6,298 nt of DNA, taken from Chloroflexota bacterium. GTDB lineage: Bacteria; Chloroflexota; Anaerolineae; B4-G1. The stretch spans positions 1-6,298 of the forward strand of contig JAAEPW010000221.1 of NCBI GenBank assembly GCA_024232355.1. The letters are read 5' to 3'. Position 1 is the stretch's first letter, and every line of letters starts with the position of its first letter. The notes under the pieces are model-generated. The model was not told the DNA's origin. It was given only the letters and a program-made list of their open reading frames with translations, and made no database searches. Below, piece after piece: positions 1-4,832 of this stretch. The position numbers and the translations under genes were made by a program.

Positions 1-39
1 AATACCGTCGGTTCGGCCCTCGCCCCTAGAGAGAGACCT

Positions 40-81
40 GATTGGTTAGCGAGCAGTGACGTTGCCATGGGGAGGCGGGGC
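40..81 (+). promoter_or_regulatory. Putative TATA-less promoter: inverted CCAAT, CRE-like and GC boxes
   Basis: Within 42 bases lie GATTGGT (40-46, reverse of a CCAAT box), TGACGT (57-62, CRE-like) and GGAGGCGGGGC (71-81, GC box). The same trio with the same spacing is in copy B, and all CpGs are retained there. This combination is typical of metazoan promoters and sits upstream of the recombinase frame. Function is inferred; no transcription start can be read from the sequence. Confidence 0.45.
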
Positions 82-132
82 TCGGCCAGCCCTGGGCAGA
101 GCGTCGCCAAACTGGTCACTTGGCTGCATTGA
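67..132 (+). CDS. Conserved 21-codon upstream ORF (uORF)
   Basis: The ATG sits in a near-ideal Kozak context (GCCATGG). It opens a 21-residue peptide, beginning MGRRGSASPGQSVAKL, that stops at TGA 130-132, about 75 bases before the recombinase frame. The second copy has the same ORF at 3731-3796, with three base differences: one changes residue 2 (G to E) and two are silent. It could be a translational control uORF lowering recombinase synthesis, or a tiny basic peptide. Because the surrounding DNA is equally conserved, conservation alone does not prove coding. It overlaps the GC box, so transcription would have to start upstream of 67 for it to be translated. Confidence 0.4.
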   Translation: MGRRGSASPGQSVAKLVTWLH

Positions 133-206
133 GTCGCTGCTGCCCGCCCCCCCCAACCCACACGGCGCCGGGAGGGTAAGCGCCGTGTTCTTGCAGCAGC
201 GCCCTA

Positions 207-1211
207 GTGTGCTCTGTTACCTTTTTAGCGTGGTTGACGGGACCAGTGTGGCAAAGGCTGAGACATCTGGCCCAGACAAGGCCAGAGTGGCGAGGAGCAA
301 TCGAGAGGGTGTCGGGGGCGGCATTTGATGGCATCGCCAGTAGCACGGCGCAGGTGTACATGAGATGGCTGCAGCAATTCTCCAAATTCTGCGCGCAGGT
401 GGGGATCGCGTTTGGCCAGGCAACCGGAGCGGAAGTCGCGATTTTTCTTCAGCACCTGGCGGACAGAGGGCTGGGAGCCAGCTCACTCAGCCAGGCCAGC
501 TCGGCGATCAGCTGGGCGGCGCAAGTGGCCGGAAGCCCCGACCCGGCCAGAGAAAAGCTGGTCGCGGACATCATCGCGTCAGTAAGAAGGCGTGGGGACG
601 AGGTGGCGCGAGCAGAACCCGCAACAAAAGAGCACCTTCTATTCCTGTACGCATGGGCGGAAAAGAAGGCCACTTTTGTTGCCGCGCGCACATACGTCTT
701 GTCGCTCTCCATGCTATATTGCTGTGCCCGTTACAGCGATATCGCCTTTCTGCACTGGAAAGATGTGGAGATCGAACAAGACTGCATCAACATCACGATG
801 CAGAAAACCAAAACAGACCAGTGCAGGAGGGAAGGGAACATGGCATTCATGCCTACAGCGAATGATCCAAGGCTGTGCCCGGTCAGGGCGATCAATTGCT
901 GGAGAAAATGGCCGCAGGTGGGCAAAGCAGCCGATGATGCCATCTTCCCTACAGCGCGCGACACAAAAAATCCCACGCCCTACTCAACTTACAGCGACAA
1001 TCTCAGGGATGCGCAGCTTACATCCACCCTGAAGAAGCTGCAGCCACATTCGTGGAGAAGTGCCTATGCCACATTCGCGGCAGCGGCAGGCCTTGATGCC
1101 GCAGCGATCGCCGCGGCGGGGAGATGGCGGCAGACCTCCTCTACTGAGACCTACATCCGCAGGAGCAAAGAAATGCGGTTGGAGGTCACTAAGAGAGCGC
1201 TCGATTTTTAA
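207..1211 (+). CDS. Tyrosine recombinase (Crypton/DIRS-type), complete catalytic domain
   Basis: This 334-codon frame encodes a tyrosine site-specific recombinase, which cuts and rejoins DNA through a covalent 3'-phosphotyrosine intermediate. Residues about 45-128 form the helical N-terminal DNA-binding (SAM-like) domain; about 140-334 form the catalytic domain. The expected residues are present: R175 in CCARYSD, K202 in the KTKTD hairpin, H281 and R284 in HSWRS, W307 in GRW (where many relatives have H) and nucleophile Y316 in TYIRR, nine residues after W307 as in XerD and Cre. The GRW...YIR ending resembles eukaryotic Crypton/DIRS enzymes. The start is doubtful: position 207 is GTG, the frame is open only from 180, and the first in-frame ATG is at 360. 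Copy B has a proper ATG at the equivalent of 186, where copy A has GTG plus one extra base before the shared frame, so copy A appears 5'-damaged unless spliced. Confidence 0.85.
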   Translation: MCSVTFLAWLTGPVWQRLRHLAQTRPEWRGAIERVSGAAFDGIASSTAQVYMRWLQQFSKFCAQVGIAFGQATGAEVAIFLQHLADRGLGASSLSQASSAISWAAQVAGSPDPAREKLVADIIASVRRRGDEVARAEPATKEHLLFLYAWAEKKATFVAARTYVLSLSMLYCCARYSDIAFLHWKDVEIEQDCINITMQKTKTDQCRREGNMAFMPTANDPRLCPVRAINCWRKWPQVGKAADDAIFPTARDTKNPTPYSTYSDNLRDAQLTSTLKKLQPHSWRSAYATFAAAAGLDAAAIAAAGRWRQTSSTETYIRRSKEMRLEVTKRALDF

Positions 1212-1214
1212 GGT

Positions 1215-1398
1215 AGAGAGGGGAAGGACAGGAAAATTGGTAGTAGGGGCAAGCAACACAAGATGAGACAGAGACGGAAAAAACCATAAAAAGCTGCCAA
1301 AAGAGGCAGAGAGGGGAAGGACAGGGAAGTCAGAAATAGGGACAGACTGCACAGTATGAGACAGAAACGGGAGAGCTCACAAAAGGGTGCAAAAAGAG
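1215..1398 (+). repeat. Purine-rich tandem duplication, two ~93-bp units
   Basis: Immediately after the recombinase stop, the block starting AGAGAGGGGAAGGACAGG (1215) recurs at 1308. Both units continue with related text containing GATGAGACAGAGACGG / TATGAGACAGAAACGG and A-rich tails. The units are imperfect and strongly biased to A and G on the + strand. The block lies in the part missing from copy B. It probably forms part of the recombinase 3' UTR, and no coding signal was seen in it. Confidence 0.65.
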
Positions 1399-1634
1399 AA
1401 TGGTGTCTACTTTTTTAGCAGTGATCCGCCCAGCCGGCCACCGGTCCCCGATGTCAGTGTGCGTCCCCTTCTCGCTGCGCTTCACTGTCGTCTCCAGTCC
1501 AGAGAGCCCCGACCACACCTGGCAGCCTGGAAAGACCAAGTGAGTGTGACGTTGGTCTACGGGAGGAAAGGAAGTAGAAAAATTGTGCAGAAGACTGACA
1601 TTGATTAGGAATTAAGAAACATCCACTGTTGCAG
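1399..1634 (+). other. Inter-ORF segment without a convincing gene; splice-like signals
   Basis: This stretch links the tandem duplication to the second open frame. It contains a pyrimidine tract ending in AG (TCTACTTTTTTAG, 1406-1418), a strong donor-like CAA/GTGAGT (GT at 1540) and TTGCAG at 1629-1634, exactly where homology with copy B resumes. A short open frame runs through 1387-1608 but has no counterpart in copy B. An exon of about 120 bases is possible, but joining it in phase to the following frame gives an early stop, so it is left unassigned. Confidence 0.3.
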
Positions 1635-1878
1635 GCTGTTTCTGAATTCCGCACTCTTCCGCCGAAATGAGCGCCGCCGACGCAAACCAAAGGGAAGAAG
1701 TGCGGATGATCCGCTTCTGGGTGGTTTCGGAAGCGGCCCCCCCCACGTGGACCTCCAGGCGCTGGAAAGGGCGCAGGCGAACCCGCCGCAGCAGGCGAAC
1801 GCACCGCCGTCGACACCGAATGCGCCAGAAGCGGCGGCGCCGCCGCAGCCGGTGCTGCAGCCACTGCCAGTGCAACAG

Positions 1879-2070
1879 ATGCTGCCGCTACCGCTGCCAG
1901 CTGGGCAGATCCTGATCGAGATGGACGGCGTCCTGCTGCTAATCCAAACGCCGGCCCTGTTGGGGATCTTCGCTCCCGCGCCGCCGCAGCAGGCGCCGGA
2001 CCCCCTCGCTGCCGCCGCCGTCTCTACAGGTAGCGCTACGGGCGCAGCGCGAAACGACGCCGCTTCATGA
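1879..2070 (+). CDS. Second open frame: small Pro/Ala/Leu-rich protein, conserved core
   Basis: From ATG 1879 the frame encodes 63 residues; upstream it stays open to 1609 but has no other ATG. The core LPAGQILIEMDGVLLLIQ followed by LLGIFAPAP matches copy B (LPPGQIL, LLIQ, LLGIFAPAP), and both have the ATG after the same VQQ codons. The hydrophobic run of about 20 residues could be a membrane or protein-binding segment; the flanks are rich in proline, alanine and glutamine. I do not recognise the family. A CpG-rich overlapping frame from ATG 1667 (MSAADANQREEVR) is also open but becomes arginine-rich. The frame could be a separate ORF, or a downstream exon of the recombinase transcript. Its protein-level similarity to copy B, despite clear nucleotide drift, is the main support. 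Confidence 0.4.
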   Translation: MLPLPLPAGQILIEMDGVLLLIQTPALLGIFAPAPPQQAPDPLAAAAVSTGSATGAARNDAAS

Positions 2071-2136
2071 CGGGATGAGAGATGGAGAGGGACGGGCGGA
2101 CACGCGGACTGTTCTTTCTTTGTATTGATGTTTTGA

Positions 2137-2217
2137 TGGCGCGATAGCGCCAGGCGAGACTCGCCATTCGAACGAGCATCAGGGATGCAGGCCAGGCTGC
2201 AAGAGCAGCTGACGTAG
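2137..2217 (+). pseudogene. Detached C-terminal tail of the second open frame
   Basis: Downstream of in-frame stops at 2068 and 2134, and in the same frame as the second ORF, lies a segment reading RRDSPFERASGMQARLQ (from 2152) that ends at TAG 2215. Copy B has the matching ERDSLILHASGIRQRL inside its uninterrupted frame. Shared positions include RDS, ASG and RL at equal spacing. In copy A the tail is cut off by the two stops. Either these are nonsense mutations in a decayed gene or the intervening bases are removed by splicing; simple GT-AG pairs I tried do not restore the frame. Confidence 0.4.
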
Positions 2218-2292
2218 TGAGGTGTCAGCAGCGACACTCACTAGACACGCAGTTGGCTAGGAACTAATACCCTACCAGCTGAAGTGTCAGAA

Positions 2293-2420
2293 CCTGTCCT
2301 GTCTCGCCCACAGGGCAGAAATGCCTGTTTGCGCGAAACAGGCACAAACGGCGATACGCCGCACCCAGACAGCAATATTCGTAGTATTGCTGTCAAGGAG
2401 ACGGTGGCCGATAGGACAGG
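2293..2420. other. 128-nt multi-stem (cloverleaf-like) secondary structure
   Basis: An 11-bp closing stem pairs 2293-2303 with 2410-2420 (one G-T wobble). Inside are four hairpins in a row: a 4-bp stem at 2306-2316, a 9-bp stem TGCCTGTTT/AAACAGGCA at 2322-2344, a 5-bp stem CGGCG/CGCCG with ATA loop at 2349-2361, and a perfect 10-bp stem GACAGCAATA/TATTGCTGTC at 2368-2394. All were read directly from the sequence. It does not match tRNA or a hammerhead core. Copy B has only partly related text here, so conservation of the fold is not shown. Confidence 0.5.
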
Positions 2421-3263
2421 ATGCGCCGCTCAGGAGCCGCGGATAGCGAGTGGCAAGAAACCGAATGCGAGTCTCGGCCGCCCATACATGTTTCGGTGAG
2501 CATCGCCAGAGAGATGCGTTTTTTCGCATGACATGTCGTCCAATTTTTATGCCTGCCAAAACGGGTAGACATGATGATACAAAACTAACTGAAGGGATCG
2601 TACTGGGCCCCACCCGAATACCGACAAAAAAGGTCTATAGAGATGAGCAATTTGATCATTTTCCTTTTTTTGGCGAGGAATCCTAGATTCTTCAAATTAA
2701 ACTGCATGAATTTGTGTTTTGGCAGGCACAAGTGATTTCACCCCCTGTGCATGGTGCGGTGCCTGCAGGAGCGAGTCTCTGCAGTGCCAGTATTTCTTGA
2801 CAGATTGTGACAGTGTGCGAATTTGATGCCGCGAATATGCCTGTTCTGATGATTTTTTACAGAAGTAAAACGCGGTGCCTGTTTTACGAGCGAAGGAGAT
2901 AAGCGCAGTGAGAATACGGATACGGCTGTGGTAAAAAAGCAATCTAGAGTAATCAGAAAACGGGAATAAAAGTTTTTTGGACAAAAGATTACACGAATAG
3001 AAACAAGTGAACAGCCACTTTGTGGCAAAGTTTCACAGAATGCTAGGTTTATGCCAGGAAAGTGCGGTTAGATACGTATTCTTTACCGAACACAATGTAA
3101 AAGTAGTCAGATAGATAAAACAAATGAGACAACCCAAAAACTCGACGAAAAATAAACGTGGCGGTCGATAGAAATCGAGAAGAGCCATAGCATTGAAGTA
3201 GAGAGATACCAGCGGTGCCTGAAAAAAGAACAGGATATGAGAAAAGGTGCTAGCAGGCACAAA
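2322..3263. repeat. Interspersed GTGCCTG/CAGGCAC motif, six sites
   Basis: Exact 7-mers occur at 2339-2345, 2723-2729 and 3254-3260 (CAGGCAC) and at 2759-2765, 2875-2881 and 3215-3221 (GTGCCTG). The three GTGCCTG sites share the extended form GCGGTGCCTG; the CAGGCAC sites share CAGGCACAA. Two opposed pairs (2723/2759 and 3215/3254) form hairpins of 7-8 bp with loops of about 30 nt. I found no exact copies elsewhere in the window. They may be protein-binding sites; the partner is unknown. Confidence 0.5.
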
Positions 3264-3436
3264 ACCGGTATAGTTGAGGTTACAGGAGCGTTTACCGTCA
3301 GCCCCTGTAAACTGCAAAACAGACCGTGTTTTGACTATGGAGGCTGATAACCCGGTGATTTACCCGGTGGTTAACCGAGTCAAAGCAATAGAGCGGCGGC
3401 ATTGACGGTTAACAGGAAGTGCCGCAATTTTTCTGA
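2421..3436. other. Copy A 3' non-coding region
   Basis: No plus-strand reading frame here is supported. The open frames on the minus strand are rich in F and L because of A-rich plus-strand composition. The region contains hairpins (GCAGGCAC 2722-2729 with GTGCCTGC 2759-2766; GTAAAAC 2865-2871 with GTTTTAC 2881-2887) and AATAAA signals at 2965-2970 and 3151-3156 that could serve for polyadenylation. A direct repeat ACCCGGTG lies near 3345-3370. Patchy similarity to copy B 4890-6040 marks it as part of the element rather than host spacer. Confidence 0.45.
3162..3181. promoter_or_regulatory. Conserved 20-nt box with TCGAT/ATCGA hairpin, copy A
   Basis: CGGTCGATAGAAATCGAGAA is identical in copies A and B although surrounding sequence is strongly diverged. 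It holds an inverted repeat TCGAT-AGAA-ATCGA. A role as an internal recombinase or host-factor site is inference. Confidence 0.45.
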
Positions 3437-3455
3437 CCTCGCCCACTGGGCGAGG
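3437..3455. repeat. Conserved CCTCGCCC/GGGCGAGG hairpin, copy A
   Basis: An 8-bp perfect stem with an ACT loop, preceded by CAATTTTTCTGA. Copy B has the same hairpin with a 7-bp stem and different loop. The left arm repeats the CCTCGCCC found at the element's 5' end (18-25), so the right arm could also pair with that end. Confidence 0.55.
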
Positions 3456-3480
3456 AAACCGATCTTCTGTAACCCAGAAA

Positions 3481-3505
3481 GAGGGGGGGGGAAAGATACC
3501 CCCTC
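3481..3505. repeat. G-run/C-run hairpin, copy A
   Basis: GAGGGGG (from 3481, within a nine-G run) faces CCCCCTC (3499-3505), giving a 7-bp stem. Copy B has a corresponding but rearranged G-run/C-run pair, so the pairing is kept while the exact sequence is not. Confidence 0.45.
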
Positions 3506-3579
3506 AACCCTCTCACGGACCGACCTCTTATGCACTTGACACTCTCGCACGCCGCCTCCTCCAACATAATTGCATGCTA

Positions 3580-3603
3580 ACCTCAGGTCTCACGCCCTGA
3601 GGT
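3580..3603. repeat. ACCTCAGG/CCTGAGGT hairpin, copy A only
   Basis: A perfect 8-bp stem with loop TCTCACGC just before the terminal block. Copy B lacks the left arm because about 37 bases present here (roughly 3549-3587) are missing there. Confidence 0.45.
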
Positions 3604-3614
3604 ATAGAACCAGA

Positions 3615-3670
3615 GGTATTAATATATTTTATCTACGTTACTTGTAGAGTAGATAATATCAATTAATACC
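3615..3670. repeat. 56-bp near-palindrome at the A/B junction (candidate recombination site)
   Basis: The left arm 3615-3636 (GGTATTAAT...ATCTAC) and right arm 3649-3670 (GTAGAT...ATTAATACC) are complementary at 19 of 22 positions around a 12-nt centre, GTTACTTGTAGA. The left arm is the 3' end of copy A; the outer part of the right arm is the 5' start of copy B. An inner alternative, TCTAC-GTTACTT-GTAGA, gives a 7-bp spacer like those used by tyrosine recombinases. Its role as crossover site is inferred from this geometry and its place at the junction. Confidence 0.5.
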
Positions 3671-3703
3671 GTCGGTTCGGCCCTCGCCCCTAGAGAGAGA
3701 CCT

Positions 3704-3745
3704 GATTGGTTAGCGAGCAGTGACGTTGCCATGGAGAGGCGGGGC
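3704..3745 (+). promoter_or_regulatory. Putative promoter boxes, copy B
   Basis: GATTGGT (3704-3710), TGACGT (3721-3726) and GAGAGGCGGGG (3735-3745) repeat the CCAAT, CRE-like and GC-box trio of copy A with unchanged spacing and intact CpGs. This suggests copy B may still be transcribed. Confidence 0.45.
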
Positions 3746-3796
3746 TCGGCCAGCCCTGGGCAGAGCGTCGCCAAGCTAGTCACTTGGCTGCATTGA
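3731..3796 (+). CDS. Conserved 21-codon upstream ORF, copy B
   Basis: It starts at ATG in GCCATGG and ends at TGA 3794-3796. The peptide begins MERRGSASPGQSVAKL and differs from the copy A peptide only at residue 2; the other two base changes (AAA/AAG, CTG/CTA) are silent. It lies 51 bases upstream of the ATG of the truncated recombinase and could limit its translation. Confidence 0.4.
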   Translation: MERRGSASPGQSVAKLVTWLH

Positions 3797-3847
3797 GTCG
3801 CTGCTGCCCACCCACCCAACCCACATGGCGCCGGGAGAGCAGGCGCC

Positions 3848-4585
3848 ATGTTTCTGCAGCAGCGCCCTATCGTTAGTGTTACCTTTTCAGCGTGGCTCAT
3901 GGGACCAGTCTGGCAGCGACTGAGACAGATGTCCCAAACAAGGCCAGAGTGGTGGGGCGCGATCAAGAGAGTATCAGTGGCATTTTTTGATGGTATCACG
4001 AGTAGCATGGCGCAGGTGTACATGAGGTGGCTGCAACAGTTTTCCGATTTCTGTGCGCAGGTGGGGATCGCCTTTGGCCAGGCAATGGGAGCAGAGGTCG
4101 CACTCTTTGTCCAGCACCTGGCGGACAGAGGGCCGGGAGCCAGCTCGCTCATCCAGGCTAGCTCGGCAATCAGCTGGCCAGCGCAGGTGGCCGGATGTGC
4201 AGATCCAGCCAAGGAGGAGCTGGTAGCGGACATCATCATGTCGGTGAGGCAAGTCAAGCTGTTCCTGAACTTAGCCCTCTGCCACCGGATTGAATGCAAA
4301 CACCACCAGTCAAGTGGCAGGGGCGCAAGTGGTCTGCGTCAGGGTCATCCCAAATCCAGTCCCCCAGCTGGGCCCCTAGTCAGTCGAGGCACCACAGGCA
4401 GGTGTGCTGGTGCCGATGCTGCATCAGCAGGAAGCAGCACGGCTGCTACCACCTCTGCTGGTGCAGCAAATGCCGCAGTTGTTACTGCCACCTGGTCAGA
4501 TCCTCTTCCCACTGGACAGTGTGGTGTTGCTCATCCAGATGCTGGTCCTCTTGGGAATCTTTGCACCAGCGCCAGCTCTGCATGA
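3848..4585 (+). pseudogene. Truncated tyrosine recombinase: N-terminal domain only, chimeric tail
   Basis: The start is ATG 3848 in context GCGCCATGT. Residues up to SVR (codons ending at 4249) align with copy A residues up to about 127 at roughly 80 percent identity by eye, covering the helical N-terminal DNA-binding domain (QVYMRWLQQF, FGQAMGAEVA, HLADRG, ASSAISW). The whole catalytic domain with R, K, HxxR, W and Y is gone. After SVR the frame runs into sequence homologous to the start of the second open frame region (KLFLNLAL matches RLFLNSAL of copy A), then continues out of phase in Ser/Ala/Gly-rich text to 4585. It cannot catalyse recombination. It might still bind sites or pair with the full enzyme and act as an inhibitor, or be simple debris. 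Confidence 0.7.
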
Positions 4586-4832
4586 AGGTCCACAAGCGTC
4601 AGACCCCCCACTGCTGCAGGCAGCTATACAAGTAGCGCCATTGGTGCAACATGGATGGGCGCCGCTAGATGACTGGATGGAGGGTGAGATTGGATGGATG
4701 GACTGTGATCTGTTTGTCTACCGTTTTAGGGTGCAGAGGTGTGAGCGAGACTCGCTAATTCTACATGCATCAGGGATACGACAGAGGCTGTGTCAGGCAG
4801 CAGAGGTAGTGAGACGTCTTTGCTGGCATTAG
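4470..4832 (+). CDS. Second open frame, copy B: small Leu/Pro-rich protein with intact tail
   Basis: ATG 4470 follows the same VQQ codons as in copy A; the frame is open upstream to 4380. It gives 120 residues, about twice the copy A product. The order is an LLLPPGQIL segment, a hydrophobic core (LLIQ, LLGIFAPAP), an acidic/tryptophan-rich middle with repeated GGATGGA at the DNA level, and a basic tail ERDSLILHASGIRQRL that matches a segment lying beyond stops in copy A. The uninterrupted frame across all three parts suggests copy B shows the original layout better than A does. Function is unknown; no catalytic motif was seen. It overlaps the end of the truncated recombinase frame in a different phase. 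Confidence 0.4.
   Translation: MPQLLLPPGQILFPLDSVVLLIQMLVLLGIFAPAPALHEGPQASDPPLLQAAIQVAPLVQHGWAPLDDWMEGEIGWMDCDLFVYRFRVQRCERDSLILHASGIRQRLCQAAEVVRRLCWH

Larger units (their letters stand above)
1..3656 (+). mobile_element. Copy A: Crypton-like tyrosine-recombinase element
   Basis: The element is defined by comparison with the second copy starting at 3665. Bases 1-142 match 3665 onward almost exactly, and 3592-3656 match 6188-6252 with four differences in 65. Between these ends it carries a tyrosine recombinase, a second small open frame and a long structured non-coding tail. I see no reverse transcriptase, RNase H, DDE transposase or long terminal repeats. The Crypton class (recombinase only) therefore fits best, with a DIRS-derived element lacking RT as the alternative. 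The true 5' boundary is uncertain because the window begins exactly where homology to the second copy begins. The 3' boundary is placed where similarity to copy B stops. Confidence 0.7.

Noticed and set aside
176..196. GTAAGC...TTGCAG looking like a small intron upstream of the recombinase
   Set aside because: About 21 nt is too short for a spliceosomal intron, and copy B lacks the donor.
2030..2147. Intron joining the second ORF core to its detached tail in copy A (GTAGCG donor shared with copy B)
   Set aside because: The donor-like GTAGCG is shared, but its phase differs between copies and the available AG acceptors do not restore the tail frame.
1605..2237. 210-codon minus-strand open frame opposite the second ORF
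   Set aside because: Low-complexity Gly/Ser/Cys/Ala composition from GC-rich antisense, with no counterpart opposite the second ORF in copy B.
2846..2873. CTGATGA followed by a hairpin, as in a hammerhead ribozyme core
   Set aside because: No GAAA follows the putative stem II and no stem III with a cleavage site is visible.
1..3656. DIRS or other retrotransposon with reverse transcriptase
   Set aside because: No reverse transcriptase, RNase H or gag motifs in any frame; only the recombinase is DIRS/Crypton-like.
3619..4299. 226-codon minus-strand open frame across the 5' end of copy B
   Set aside because: It is the antisense of the truncated recombinase and promoter region; the sense strand shows clear domain similarity.
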